A stretch of 64,000 bases of DNA from Marinobacter salarius (GCA_000831005.1 CP007152.1:1-64000); one strand, 5' to 3'. Shown: positions 27,078 to 39,991, counted from the first letter of the stretch. Notes: generated from the sequence alone by a model not told the origin. Numbers and translations are program-made.

Positions 27078-28330
27078 ATGCACGTACTGGTACTGGGTGC
27101 AGGTGTTGTTGGTGTTGCAAGCGCATGGTTCCTAAAGCAGCAGGGATATGACGTCACCGTTGTAGACCGGCAAAATCAGGCGGGCACCGAAACCAGTTAT
27201 GCCAACGGCGGCCAGATATCGGTATCCCATGCGGAGCCCTGGGCCAACCCCTCGGCCCCCTTGAAGATACTCAGGTGGCTGGCCCGGTCCGATGCACCAC
27301 TGCTTTTTCGTCCCCGCCTGGACCCGGCGCAGTGGCGCTGGGCGATGGCTTTTCTAAAGCAGTGCACGGCTTCCCGGGCGGCTTATAACATTCGACAGAT
27401 TGTCAATCTGGGGATCTACAGCCGTACCCATTTGCAGGCGTTGCGACAGGATATCGGCATTGAATACGACCACCTCGAGAGAGGCATCCTGCATTTCTAC
27501 ACCAACCCCGGAGAATTCGAATCTGCCTGAACCCAGCCCGCATCATGCGGGAGCTGGGGTGTGATCGTCAGGTGATTGACGCCAACAGGGCGGTGGAACT
27601 GGAGACCGCCCTGGCTCCGGTTAAAGACCGGATTGCTGGCGCCACCTACACCTCCGAAGACGAATCCGGCGATGCCCGTCAATTTACCCAGGCCCTGGCG
27701 AAAAAAGCAGAGGGAGCCGGCGTGGAGTTCCTCTACAACAGCGAGATTCTGGGGTTCGAGAACACTCAGGATCGGGTACTTGGAGTCAACATTATTCGCG
27801 AAGGCCGCCACCAGATTCTTCGTGCCGACAACTACGTGCTGTGCCTGGGTAGCTACAGCGCTACTCTCGCTCGAAAACTGGGCCTGACTCTGAATGTTTA
27901 CCCCGCGAAAGGCTATTCCATCACCGTGCCGGTGAAGAACGAGGCCGCTGCCTTCAACGTCAGCCTTACCGACGATGAGTACAAACTGGTGTACTCAAGA
28001 CTGGGCGACCGTATACGGGTGGCAGGCACCGCGGAACTGAGCGGCTACAACCGCGAACTGAACCTGCCCCGATGCCGCGCGATCGTCCGGCGCACCGCAG
28101 AGTTGATGCCCGATGCAGGGCACTGGGAAAAGGCCGAATTCTGGGCCGGATTGCGCCCGGCGACCCCCTCCAACGTGCCTTACATCGGAAAGAGCCATTT
28201 CGGCAACCTCTACCTGAACACCGGCCATGGCACGTTGGGGTGGACACATTCCTGCGGTTCCGCGGCAGCTTTGGCGGACATTGTGGCCGGTCGCACCCCC
28301 GATGTGGATTTTGCGTTTACCGGGCTTTAG
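27078..28330 (+). CDS. dadA: D-amino-acid dehydrogenase, interrupted by one frameshift
   Basis: This FAD flavoprotein converts D-amino acids to 2-oxo acids and feeds electrons to the respiratory chain. The N-terminal dinucleotide fold reads VLVLGAGVVGVASAWFL, followed by QAGTETSYANGGQISVSHAEPW, the conserved FAD/substrate block of DadA. The C-terminal half has EFWAGLRPATPSNVPYIG and LYLNTGHGTLGWTHSCG. The frame breaks at 27525-27526 and one C (GCCTG to GCCCTG) restores FESALNPARIMRELG and a 418-residue protein. It is translated away from yciH and converges on the AlkK-like gene. Confidence 0.9.
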
Positions 28331-29975
28331 TGCTCCCGCAACTGATCCCGGATCAGTTTCTTGTTGATCTTGCCGACGCTCGTTTTCGGTATGTCGTCGA
28401 CGAAATCAATCTGGTTCGGTATGGCCCACTTATTGATCTCACCGGAATCCACGAACTGCTTCAGGTGATTCTGGATATCGTCCAGTGACGCTTCCTCTCC
28501 GGGCTTGAGGGTAACCAGTGCGTGGGGGCGTTCGCCCCACTTCTCGTCGGGCACGCCCACAACCGCTGCCCCAGCGACGGCTGGATGCTGACTGATCAGG
28601 TTTTCCAGATCCAGGGAGGACAGCCATTCACCGCCAGTTTTGATCACATCTTTAATGCGGTCCTTGATCAGCAGTGTGTTGTCTGTCCCCAGGCTGGCCA
28701 CGTCCCCCGTGTGCAGCCAGCCACCTTGCCAGAGCTCCTCGCCTTTCTCCGGCTCCTTGAAGTAACTCTGGGTCAGCCACGGTGCCCGGGCAACCACTTC
28801 GCCCTTGGCCTCGCCGTCATGGGGTACCGGTTTGCCCTCAGGGGTCACGATTTCCAGTTCCACCATGGGCACCGCAATACCTGTCTTGATGCGTTTGGAG
28901 GTCTGCTGCTCCAGAGGCAGTTCCAGATCCTCTGCTGTCAGATGAGTGGTGCTGAGAAGCGGGCAGGTTTCCGACATGCCATACCCCGTGTACATGGACA
29001 CGCCCAGTCTGGCCCCGGCGTCACACAGGCCGCGCGTAAGGGCGCTGCCACCGATCAGTACGTGCCAGTTGCTGAGGTCGGCCGTCTTGATGGATTCGGT
29101 TGCCATCATCATCTGCATGACCGTTGGTACACAGTGGAGAAGGTCACCTTGTGCTCCTTGAGGAGGTCGACCAGCAGTTCCGGTTCATAGCGTCCGGGGT
29201 AGACCTGTTTTATGCCCAGCATGGTGGCGGCGTAGGGCACACCCCAGGCATGCACGTGAAACATCGGGGTCACGGGCATGTAAACGGACGAAGACCTGAG
29301 TAGCGGCATCTCATCATACGCGGACAAAGAGCCGGTCATTGCCAGTGTATGGAGAACGAGCTGGCGGTGACTGAAGAAAACACCCTTTGGGTTCCCGGTG
29401 GTACCGGTGGTGTAGAAAGTGGTGGCGATGCTGTTCTCGTCGAAGTCCGGGAAGTCGAACGTTTTAGCGGCCTTGGCAAGCAGGTGTTCGTATTCGCCGA
29501 GCGATGGCAGTGATGTGGTTTTGGCTTGTGCCTCGTCACTCAGTTGGATGTAGTGTTTGACCGTGTTGATCTCGTCTTTCACGCCTTCCAGGATGGGCAG
29601 GAAGTCATCGTGGACCATCACCACATCGTCTTCAGCGTGGTTCATGGTGTAGACAATCTGCTCGGGCGACAGGCGCACGTTCACCGTATGCAATACGGCA
29701 CCAATCATCGGGATGGCGAAGAAGCATTCCAGGTACCGGGGCGTATCCCAGTCCATCACCGCGACGGTGTCACCCGGTTTAACGCCCGCGTCGGTGAGAG
29801 CGTTGGCCAGTTGGTTAATACGCTCAACCAGGTCGGTATAGGTGTACTTGCTGCGGTTGGCGTAAACGATTTCCTGGTCGGGAGAGTACCGGGGGCCGGA
29901 AAGAAGCAGTTGTTTGATCAGCAGCGGGTATTGGTGGGCGTTGTCTGCCGGCTTCAGGATGCGGGTCTGTGCCAT
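28327..29975 (-). CDS. Medium/long-chain acyl-CoA ligase (AlkK-like), interrupted by one frameshift
   Basis: AMP-binding enzyme of the AlkK type that activates fatty acids, typically medium-chain ones from alkane oxidation. Visible motifs: TTFYTTGTTGNPKGVFFSHR, TPMFHVHAWGVPYA, GYGMSETCPL and HTGDVASLG. The frame breaks at 29135-29136; TCCAC to TCCCAC joins KVTFS to HCVPTVMQMMM, giving about 549 residues, as in AlkK. It has a good ribosome-binding site (GAGAGG) and converges on dadA with a few bases of overlap. It is one of two acyl-CoA ligases in the window. Confidence 0.88.
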
Positions 29976-30064
29976 GATTCGGTGCCTCTCTCAATTGTTT
30001 AATTTATAACGAGAAGAGGGGTAAATCTGACACAGTTTCTGGTTTACGGAAACCTTTAGGCGAT

Positions 30065-30122
30065 AAAAAAGCGCAGATTCGGTGAGGCGGGATTCCATTG
30101 ACCCACCGGTCCCGGTCTGCGC
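30065..30122 (-). terminator. Terminator of ppnP
   Basis: In minus-strand reading a long stem begins with GCGCAGA (30116-30122) and ends with TCTGCGC (30071-30077), with further pairing inside, followed by six T (30065-30070). It lies 39 bases after the ppnP stop, on the strand of that gene. Confidence 0.75.
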
Positions 30123-30160
30123 CCTCGATGGGGTGTTCGCGAGAGGTTATTCGCGAGACA

Positions 30161-30442
30161 TTATTCGTAAGTGCAGAGGTAGGCCGTGTCGATGTCAGTC
30201 CGGGCCTTGAAGCTGGCCTGTCCCGCCACTTCAAAAAACTCGCCGGAACCATAGGTCATCCATTCTTCCATGCCGGGCAGGAGAACGGTCAGTACGCCAC
30301 TGATCACCGTCATGGTTTCTTTCTTGCTGGTGCCAAACTCATACTCGCCCGGGCTGATCACCCCCACGGTAGCCGGAAGGCTGGAGGTCTGGAAGGCGAT
30401 GGATTTGGCCTTACCGTCGAAATACTCGTTAACTTTCAGCAT
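30161..30442 (-). CDS. ppnP: Pyrimidine/purine nucleoside phosphorylase (YaiE family)
   Basis: The 93-residue cupin-like protein contains NEYFDGKAKSIAFQTSSLPA, TVGVISPGEYEFGTSKKE and FEVAGQASFKARTDIDTAYL, the whole DUF1255/PpnP family signature. PpnP cleaves many nucleosides by phosphorolysis to base and ribose 1-phosphate. The size equals E. coli YaiE. It has its own terminator and a 72-base gap to the mrp operon end. Confidence 0.93.
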   Translation of the reverse strand: MLKVNEYFDGKAKSIAFQTSSLPATVGVISPGEYEFGTSKKETMTVISGVLTVLLPGMEEWMTYGSGEFFEVAGQASFKARTDIDTAYLCTYE

Positions 30443-30514
30443 GGGATACGCTCCTAAAAATTGTGGGAGCCTACTATACGGGAATTTTGTGCAACTCCAA
30501 TGACAAATTTGCCG

Positions 30515-30847
30515 TCACTGGTCCCAGGTATTTCCACGGGTGCTGTCGGTTGTGGGCACGCCAATATGCATCGCCGCCTTTGCCATTATGTTGGCGCTCA
30601 CCGGTGCGGTCAGGAAGAGGAACACGGTGATGAGCACTTCGGCAACGCCTACACCTTGTCCCTTGCTGCTGAAGTAGATGACTGAGCTCAGCACGATGGC
30701 GCCTACACCCACGGTGGTCGCCTTCGTTGGGCCGTGCAGACGGGTGTAGAAGTCAGGTAGCCGTGCCAGTCCAATGGCGCCGACCAGGGTGAAAAAACCA
30801 CCGACGAGCAGTAACAGTGCAATGGCGTATTCTGCAATGGGATTCAT
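30515..30847 (-). CDS. mrpG: Mrp Na+/H+ antiporter subunit G
   Basis: The 110-residue membrane protein has three hydrophobic segments and the block ARLPDFYTRLHGPTKATTVG, diagnostic for MrpG/PhaG. It ends in a short hydrophilic tail. It is the last gene of the mrp operon, which runs A/B-C-D-E-F-G from 36333 down to here. A 39-base gap, with AGAGG near the start, separates it from mrpF, the only real gap inside the operon. Confidence 0.93.
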   Translation of the reverse strand: MNPIAEYAIALLLLVGGFFTLVGAIGLARLPDFYTRLHGPTKATTVGVGAIVLSSVIYFSSKGQGVGVAEVLITVFLFLTAPVSANIMAKAAMHIGVPTTDSTRGNTWDQ

Positions 30848-30886
30848 AACGGGAAACCTCTGGTCACTGGGTGCTTGCCTTGTGTG

Positions 30887-31156
30887 TTAATCAATCACGC
30901 TGCCGCGCTTTAGATATTTGGCCATCGCCACGGTACCAACGAAGCCCATCACGGCGATCAGCAGTGCAGATTCAAGGTACAGGCGTGTGCCCAGCGTTAT
31001 TCCGAGCAGGACAATCAGCGCGATGGCGTTGATGTACAGGGTGTCCAGCGCCAGTACCCGATCCGGCGCATCCGGCCCTTTGATCAGTCGATAGACATTC
31101 AGTACTGTCGCCAGGACAACCATAGCGATGGTGATGTACAGCGCGATGGTAATCAT
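30887..31156 (-). CDS. mrpF: Mrp Na+/H+ antiporter subunit F
   Basis: The 89-residue protein has three transmembrane helices and carries VYRLIKGPDAPDRVLALDTL, the signature of MrpF with its conserved Asp residues next to the membrane. Its start overlaps the mrpE stop by four bases. Required for a complete Mrp complex that exchanges cytosolic sodium for external protons. Confidence 0.93.
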   Translation of the reverse strand: MITIALYITIAMVVLATVLNVYRLIKGPDAPDRVLALDTLYINAIALIVLLGITLGTRLYLESALLIAVMGFVGTVAMAKYLKRGSVID

Positions 31157-31641
31157 TGAAACATCTCCCTCAGGCGTGCCTCGTAGCGGGTGCGAATTGC
31201 GTTGATCACCTCGTCGTCGCTCTCGGCGTCGAGGGCGTGGATCAGCAGCAATGTTCTGTCGTCACTGACATCGGCGCTGACGGTTCCCGGTGTCAGGGAA
31301 ATGGTGCTGGCCAGCATGGAAATGGCCAGGGGATGCGTCAACTCCAGGGGATAGGACACCAGTATCGGTTTGGGTTCGCGGCCGCTGAGTATCAGGCGGG
31401 CGACGGAAACGCTGGCCACCAGAATATCGTAGAGGACAATGAGCAGATACGGCGGCAGCTTCCAGGGCCGCGCGAAGAAGGGAGGGTCCGGCCAGAATCC
31501 GCGGGTCAATTGCGGGATCATCCAGGCCAGGACCAGCCCCAGGACAACACTGGCGCCAGAAATGCCGTCACTCAGGAACTGCCAGACGGCAAACAGGATG
31601 AGGCTGAGGTATGGCTGCGGAAAGCTCAGGCGGTCAAGCAT
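31153..31641 (-). CDS. mrpE: Mrp Na+/H+ antiporter subunit E
   Basis: The 162-residue protein has two or three N-terminal hydrophobic segments, then PKPILVSYPLELTHPLAISM and LLASTISLTPGTVSADVSDD-like blocks, matching MrpE (the STISLTPGT motif is almost invariant). Its start overlaps the stop of mrpD by one base and its stop overlaps mrpF by four. Confidence 0.93.
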   Translation of the reverse strand: MLDRLSFPQPYLSLILFAVWQFLSDGISGASVVLGLVLAWMIPQLTRGFWPDPPFFARPWKLPPYLLIVLYDILVASVSVARLILSGREPKPILVSYPLELTHPLAISMLASTISLTPGTVSADVSDDRTLLLIHALDAESDDEVINAIRTRYEARLREMFQ

Positions 31642-33157
31642 TACTTTTCCTCCCCAACCATGGGTTTACTCAGGATGTCGGTGTAGGCGCTGGTGTCGTG
31701 GAGCTGTGCCGCGGTATCTTCGGCGTAGCGGCTGATTGGTCCGGCAAGGATCACGATCACGATACTCAGCGAAATCAACGCGCTTGCCGATATTGACAGG
31801 GATGGCGTCAGCTTTTGAGGTTCTTCAATATGACCTTCCACGTTGCGCCAGAACACGATACTGCCTGCGCGGCTGTAGGCGATCAGCGTGAAAAAGCTGC
31901 CAATCAGCAGCACACTCCAAAGCCAGGCAACATCCGACTCGGTCACTGCCGACTTGAGAATCAGCAACTTGGCAAAAAAACCACTGAGAGGCGGCAGGCC
32001 TACGGAAGCCACGGCCCCCATCAGGAATAGCACGCTCAGAAAGGTGCGGTTGGCGATCCGTGGCGCGGTGACAATTTTGTCCTGGGCACTGCCACGTTGA
32101 CCATCAACGAGATCGGCCACCAGGAACAGGCCACCGACCACCCAGGTGGTGTTGAGCAGGTAGAAAAGTGCGGCGGAGGTGCCGGCTACCGTGCCAAACG
32201 AGATGGCGGCAAGCAGCGTTCCTACCGAGATAATGACCTGCCAGGCAACCAGCTTTCTCAGGCTTGCGGCACCCAGGCGCCGATGACGCCCATGGTCAGG
32301 GTGATCAGCGCCAATGGGAAAAGCCAGTCCATACCCAGGCTCGCCAGCTCACCCGCCTGGTTGCCAAAGATCAGCGTAAAGACGCGGATAATGGCGTAGA
32401 TACCCACCTTGGTCATGACCGCAAACAAAGCTGCGACCGGCGCCGTGGCGTTGGAATAGGCGCCGGGTAGCCAGAAGCACAGCGGCAAAATGGCGGCTTT
32501 GAGACCAAAAACCACCAGCAACATCATGCCACCCGCTTTCACCAGGGGAAGGTTCTCTTCGGCCACCTGCGGAATCTTGATCGCCAGGTCCGCCATGTTG
32601 AGCGTTCCGGTGACGCTGTAAATCATGCCAACGGCGATCAGGAAGACGGCAGAGCCTGCGAGATTCAGTACCACATAATGCAGGCCAGGAACGGTTCGGC
32701 TGGTGCCTTCGCCATGCATCAGCAAGCCATAGGAGGCAATCAGCAGGACCTCGAACGCGACAAAGAGGTTGAACAGGTCCCCGGTCAGAAAGGCGATGTT
32801 CAGGCCAAGTAGCTGGAAAAGGAACAGTCCGTGGAACTGACGGCTGCTTTCATCGGTGCCACCGATGGCATATATGTGACAGAACAGCGCCAGCACGGCG
32901 GTCATGACAAGCATCAACGCCGCGAGCCTGTCCAGCACCAGTACGATACCGAACGGCGGTTGCCAGTTGCCAAAGGCATAGAGGCGATAGCTACCGTCGT
33001 CGGCGAGAACAAGAAGGACGATCGCGGCAACCAGCATCAGCACCGTGGTGGCAATGGCGAGCGTCCGCCTCAGGGCGATGGGCGCGTACCCCATAAAAGC
33101 CTGCAGTATGCCGCCGATCAGCGGAATCAGTATGGGAGCGGTCAGCCAGTGGTTCAT
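31641..33157 (-). CDS. mrpD: Mrp Na+/H+ antiporter subunit D, interrupted by one frameshift
   Basis: This is a proton-conducting subunit related to NuoN of complex I. The first frame (33157 to 32258) contains FLTGDLFNLFVAFEVLLIAS with the conserved Glu of helix 5 and KAAILPLCFWLPGAYSNATA with the conserved Lys of helix 7. It runs out at GVIGAW; the second frame continues LGAASLRKLVAWQVI to the end. Adding one C at 32274-32278 (GCCTG to GCCCTG) joins them into 505 residues. The start overlaps mrpC by four bases. Confidence 0.92.
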
Positions 33158-33528
33158 GTGTTGGCACCCTCCTGCTCTTGATCTTGCGGAGTGCTGTCCT
33201 GTTCTGGAACGCGGCCGTTGACATGGTCGTCATTGTCGTTGTCGGCAAGGCTTCGCAAGGACAGCACAACAACGAAGGCGGTCATCGCGAAACCGATCAC
33301 AATGGCGGTCAGCACCAATGCCTGGGGCAGGGGATCGGAATAGGTTTCCGCGCTGCCGATGATGGGCTGGCCACCGGTCGCCAGCCGTCCGGACGAGAAC
33401 AGGAACAGGTTAACGCCATAAGACAGCATGGTCAGGCCCACCACAACGGGAAAGGTGCGGGCTCTGAGCATCAGGTAAACCCCGGAGGCTGTCAAAGCCC
33501 CGATGACCACCGCGAATGCAAGCTCCAT
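33154..33528 (-). CDS. mrpC: Mrp Na+/H+ antiporter subunit C
   Basis: The 124-residue protein is related to NuoK: it has three helices, VYLMLRARTFPVVVGLTMLS with a conserved membrane position, and GYSNLFLFSSG-like and PLPQALVLTAIVIGFAMTA, the MrpC signature. The C-terminus is hydrophilic and Asp-rich. Its start overlaps the MrpAB stop by one base (TAATG), and its stop overlaps mrpD by four bases. Confidence 0.92.
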   Translation of the reverse strand: MELAFAVVIGALTASGVYLMLRARTFPVVVGLTMLSYGVNLFLFSSGRLATGGQPIIGSAETYSDPLPQALVLTAIVIGFAMTAFVVVLSLRSLADNDNDDHVNGRVPEQDSTPQDQEQEGANT

Positions 33529-36333
33529 TATGAGCCCTCCTTATAGTTAGTACTCTTGATGGCCGAATGGGGCGACAGGCGACCAACGCTGGTCAGTGCC
33601 AGCAGTGTAGCGCCGATAACGGTCAGATAGACGCCGAGATCGAAGACCAGCGCCGAGGCTACTTCGAACTTTCCAACCACCGGCCAGTAGACGTAGTCGA
33701 ACGTGGATGTGAGGAACGGATAGCCGAATGCGAAACTGCCTGCCCCGGCGATCAGTGCAAACAGCAGCCCCAGGCCGATGACGTTGTGGTAGCGGATTGA
33801 AATACGGTCCTGGGTCCAGGACATACCACTGGCAATGTATTGCAGGATCAGCGCCACCGCCGTGATCAACCCGGCGATGAAGCCGCCACCCGGCATGTTG
33901 TGGCCGCGCAGGAATATATAGGCGGAGATCATCAGGCCAATGGCAGCATCGGCCTGGCGATCTGCTGCAGCATCATCGGGTACGCATCCCGCGTCCAGGG
34001 ATGGCCCTGGCCGTCACCCGGAGGCGGGGTCAGATCAACATGTCGCAGCATCGCGTAAATGCCCAGTGCCGCAATGCCCAGAACCGTGATCTCACCGAGG
34101 GTATCGAAGCCACGGAAGTCCACAAGAATGACGTTGACCACGTTGGTGCCACCGGCGCCGGGTTTGCTGTTCTCGAGGAAGAACTCCGAAATCGACGTAA
34201 ACGGCTGTGTCAGCATGGCCAGCGTAATGAGTGTCATGCCGATACCGGCTGCGCCAGCGATCAGAATATCCCTGATGCGGTGGCCTTTCGGCGTCTCGAA
34301 GGGTGTCCAGGATGGCATGTAGTACAGCGCCAGCATCAGCAGGACAATCGTCACCACTTCAACCGACAACTGCGTCATCGCCAGGTCGGGAGCTGAGAAG
34401 CGCGCAAAGCCGAGGGCAACAAGGAGCCCGACGACGCTGAGCAGAACCAGCGCAAAGAACCGGTCACGATGCACCGCCGCCGTGCCCAGGGCCGCAACCA
34501 CCAGAATGGCAACCCCGATAAGTGTGGGCCAGTCCACCGGGCTGAGCCCATTGCTGCCAATGGCAATCCCCAGGTCCCAGAGCGGGAGCACCGAGACGGC
34601 AATCACGCTGACGATCAGCAGCATGGCGTAGCGCTGCAGTGAACCGTTCTCGATGTAGGCGGTAACGGTATGGGCAGTGTCCGAAATTTGGCTAACGATC
34701 GCTTCGAAGACCGCTTTTTCGTCAATTTCCTTGAAACGGGCATGGAAATCGAAAAACCGCTGGCGCTGGGTATACATCAGCAGACCACCGATGAAGGCTA
34801 CGAAACTCATCAGCAGCGGCAGGTTAAAGCCGTGGGCAACCGTCAGTTGATACTCGGGAACGTCGCCGCCCAGTGTGGCGGACGCTGCGGCATAGAGCAG
34901 TGGGCCGACAGAGAACGCCGGGAACATGCCCACCATCAGGCAGGCGAAGACCAGGATCTCAACCGGTATCTTCATATACCGTGGCGGCTCATGGGGCGGA
35001 AAGATCGGCAGGTTGACAGGCCGACCGTTGAAAAACACGTCGTGGATGAATCGCGCCGAATAGGCCACGGCAAATATGCCGGCCAGTGTTGCAACAAGCG
35101 GAGGCAGATAGCCCACAGGCCGGGAAGATTCAGTTCCAGGGCTTCGGCGAAGAACATCTCCTTGCTCAGGAAGCCATTGAGCAGAGGCACGCCCGCCATC
35201 GATGCCGCAGCGACCATGGCCAGCGTGGCGGTATGAGGCATGTAGCGCCAGAGACCGTTGATCCTGCGCATGTCCCGGGTGCCGGTCTCATGGTCAATAA
35301 TGCCGGCGGCCATAAACAGGGACGCCTTGAAGATTGCGTGGTTGATGACGTGAAAGACCGCTGCGACGGCAGCCAAATGGGTCCCCATACCGAACAGCAA
35401 GGTGATCAGGCCAAGATGACTGACCGTCGAGTGAGCCAGGAGGCCTTTCAGATCATGCTTGAACATGGCGACATAGGCGCCAATCAGCAGCGTGGCCATG
35501 CCGGTAAAGCTCACCATGTAGAACCACTGTTCAGTGCCGGCGAGGGCCGGGTAGAGCCGGGCCATGAGGAAGACGCCGGCTTTCACCATGGTGGCTGAAT
35601 GCAGGTAGGCTGAAACAGGTGTTGGCGCCTGCATGGCGTGGGGTAGCCAGAAGTGGAACGGGAACTGTGCGGACTTGGTGAACGCGCCCAGTAGTACCAG
35701 GGTCAGTGCCACCGGATACATGCTGTGGTTCTTGATCAGATCCCCGGCGGCGAGAACGTCCTCCAGTTCATAGCTGCCCACGATGTTGCCAATCAGCAGG
35801 ATGCCTGCCAGCAGTGCCAGGCCACCACCGCCGGTGACGGCCAGCGCCATCCTCGCCCCGCGGCGGGCGTCTTTCTTGTGAGTCCAGAAGCTGATCAACA
35901 GGAACGATGTCAGGCTGGTCAACTCCCAGAAAACCATCATCAGCAACAGGTTGCTCGACAACACGATGCCAAGCATGGAACCCTTGAAGCACAGCAGTAG
36001 TGCGTAGAACTTACCGACGTTCTCGTGGGGCTTCAGGTAGTAGCGGGCGTACAGGATGATCAACAGCCCGATAATCAGGATCAGCAGTGTAAAGAGCAGC
36101 GAGAGGCCGTCCAGGCGAAAGCTGAAAGACAGCCCAAGGGCTGGTAGCCACTCGGTGGTGTGCTGCACGATGCCGCCGTCGGCCAGGATTGCCCAATGGG
36201 GGTATAGTGCCGCTAATCCAATGATGGCAGGGACACAGGAAATGACAGCAATTGCCGTACGTCCGCCCTGGGCGAACAGTGGAGCCGCCAGAGCTCCCAG
36301 AAACGGCAGTAAAACGACCAGCGGTAGCGACAT
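33528..36333 (-). CDS. mrpAB: Mrp Na+/H+ antiporter fused subunit A/B, interrupted by two frameshifts
   Basis: The gene encodes a fused A+B subunit of about 935 residues, as in ShaAB of Pseudomonas. The N-terminal NuoL-like part has WELTSLTSFLLISFWTHKKD with conserved Glu, KSAQFPFHFWLPHAMQAPTP with Lys, and HINHAIFKASLFMAAG-like blocks. The next part contains the MrpA C-terminal DUF4040 region (FARFSAPDLAMTQLSVEVVT), and the end is the B module with RGHNMPGGGFIAGLI. Breaks at 35110-35112 (GCTAT to GCCTAT) and 33934-33936 (GCCTG to GCCCTG) need one C each. This is the first gene of the operon, with AAGAGG before the ATG. Confidence 0.92.
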
Positions 36334-36641
36334 CGCAACCTCTTATTGGCTTTCTTCTTTATGGATGGAGAAGCAAGTGTTGCCTGAGTTTAGCCCCCGG
36401 TGTCCGTGCTTGCACGGGCAACCATTTAAACGGTGGCCAGGATATCAGTAGTGATGGGGTGGATCCGGGAAGTAGGGCAGGCTGCCGCGATGCTTCTTCG
36501 CATCAGCAGCGACCGGTGAAAAACCGGGATGTGTATTAGCCAGGGACCTTGCGTCGTCATGTTTGCTCCGATAATCATTTACCCTGGCTGATGATACGTG
36601 GCCGTCTACGCAGGTCAAGTACGATGACCATTTATCCGCAT
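36334..36641. other. 308-base intergenic region upstream of the mrp operon
   Basis: No open frame with codon use or a ribosome-binding site is seen on either strand. The stretch lies between the mrpAB start and the crotonase stop, both on the minus strand, so it must carry the mrp promoter and perhaps the end of the crotonase transcript. No terminator with a T-run and no known riboswitch fold can be recognised by eye. A sodium-responsive leader is possible but unsupported. Confidence 0.6.
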
Positions 36642-37454
36642 TCAGAAATCACGGCGGTCCCGGAAGGGTTTGTCGGGGGAGCCGGAGTTCCGGGCAACGG
36701 CAATGCGCTGGTTTGTCCGCCCGAGTACCTTTTTCTGCAGCTTTGTTTCCCAGTCCAGTGCGGTTTTGTCGGTGGCGTTCCAGGTGCGGTTGAACAACAG
36801 CTTGCTGGCGGCGACGGCGTCTGGCGAGCGCTCGGCCAGCTCCCGGGCGAAGTTCATTGCCTCTGCCATGGGGTCGTCGCTAATGCGGCTGACCAGCCCC
36901 ATGGCTTTTGCTTCCGTGCCGTCAAATCGTCGCGCGGTCATGGTCAATTCCTTGGCCAGATCAATGGGAACCAGTTCCCGCAGGGTTACCGTCAGGCTCA
37001 TGTCCGGGATCAGCCCCCATTTGCTCTCCATGATGGAGAACTCGCAGTCGGCGGTGGAAAACCGAAAGTCGGCACCCAGCGCAATCTGGAAGCCACCGCC
37101 GAAACAGTAGCCATGGGTAACGGCAATCACCGGTGCCGGTACATCCCGCCATAAATAGCCGACACCCTGGGCGAGGTTGCTAATCCTGCGGCCAGGTTTG
37201 ACCAGCAGTTTGAGGAAATTCACCGGATTCTTCGACACGGTCTTCACATCCAGCCCGGAGCAGAAGGCGTCTCCGGCACCGTTCAGGATAATGGCGCGCA
37301 CGCTGCGGTCTTTCTTCAGGGTTTTGGCCGCCCTGGTAATCGCCTCGAACATGGGCATGTCCAGACCGTTGTATTTATCCGGCCGGTTCAGGGTCACGAT
37401 GGCGATACCATCCTCAATCGTGATCAGTACCCGTTCAGAATCGCGTGTGCTCAT
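36642..37454 (-). CDS. Enoyl-CoA hydratase/isomerase (crotonase) family protein
   Basis: The 270-residue protein contains VTLNRPDKYNGLDMPMFEAI, AIILNGAGDAFCSGLDVKTV with the CoA-binding and oxyanion-hole region, and HGYCFGGGFQIALGADFRFS, where GGGF forms the second oxyanion hole. SIMESKWGLIPDMSL follows, where the Glu matches the catalytic position of hydratases. The substrate cannot be told; a role in fatty-acid beta-oxidation is likely, since fatty-acid genes are numerous nearby. It is divergent from the FadH-like gene. Confidence 0.88.
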   Translation of the reverse strand: MSTRDSERVLITIEDGIAIVTLNRPDKYNGLDMPMFEAITRAAKTLKKDRSVRAIILNGAGDAFCSGLDVKTVSKNPVNFLKLLVKPGRRISNLAQGVGYLWRDVPAPVIAVTHGYCFGGGFQIALGADFRFSTADCEFSIMESKWGLIPDMSLTVTLRELVPIDLAKELTMTARRFDGTEAKAMGLVSRISDDPMAEAMNFARELAERSPDAVAASKLLFNRTWNATDKTALDWETKLQKKVLGRTNQRIAVARNSGSPDKPFRDRRDF

Positions 37455-37517
37455 AGTGTGGGTTCCATGTCATACGTTAGTCGTAGGCCGCTATGCTACC
37501 ATGTTGCCTCCTGATGA

Positions 37518-39623
<2,106 letters not shown>

Positions 39624-39712
39624 CCGGGTGGACAATTTTGGTCATAAAGTGATCATCTTGATCATTTGTGACCCGTTTGGGCGTCAGTCATCGTTACGGT
39701 GACTGACCCGGG

Positions 39713-39877
39713 TTACCGAATGGCTTTCAGAGCCTCGCTGATGGCGTCTGCCTCGGCGGACAAAACCCGATAGCGAAGGCTATCGGCCTGCTGGCTGGCC
39801 TGAAGTAGCTGTTTCTGCTTCATGTCGTAAAGGCGACTGAGCAGTGCGCATTGCTGGTTTTTTTGCGGTGCGTTCAT
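39713..39877 (-). CDS. Small hypothetical protein, 54 aa, with strong ribosome-binding site
   Basis: A 55-codon frame reads MNAPQKNQQCALLSRLYDMK and continues as a helical, Gln- and Ala-rich chain that ends in ALKAIR. GGAGGG stands seven bases before the ATG, one of the best sites in the window. It is not part of any longer frame. The composition and the regular spacing of hydrophobic residues suggest a single amphipathic helix or coiled coil. It lies between the FadH-like gene and glxA, with a hairpin at 39682-39706 downstream. I do not know a family. Confidence 0.6.
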   Translation of the reverse strand: MNAPQKNQQCALLSRLYDMKQKQLLQASQQADSLRYRVLSAEADAISEALKAIR

Positions 39878-39991
39878 GGTATTACCCTCCACAGGGAGTA
39901 GCCTGTGTCAGTTATTTTTACGTTTTGCCTCGGCTTTTGGCCTTGTATTGAAAACTAAGCATAACCCGGGCCAAAAGCGCTCAGGCTCGGG

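Noticed and set aside
17769..35112. Programmed ribosomal frameshifting as the cause of the frame breaks
   Set aside because: No slippery heptamer or downstream pseudoknot pattern recurs, and all shifts need a missing C rather than slippage; many different protein families are affected.
36334..36641. A riboswitch before the mrp operon
   Set aside because: No known sodium-responsive or other aptamer consensus can be recognised; only an intergenic region without coding signal is seen.
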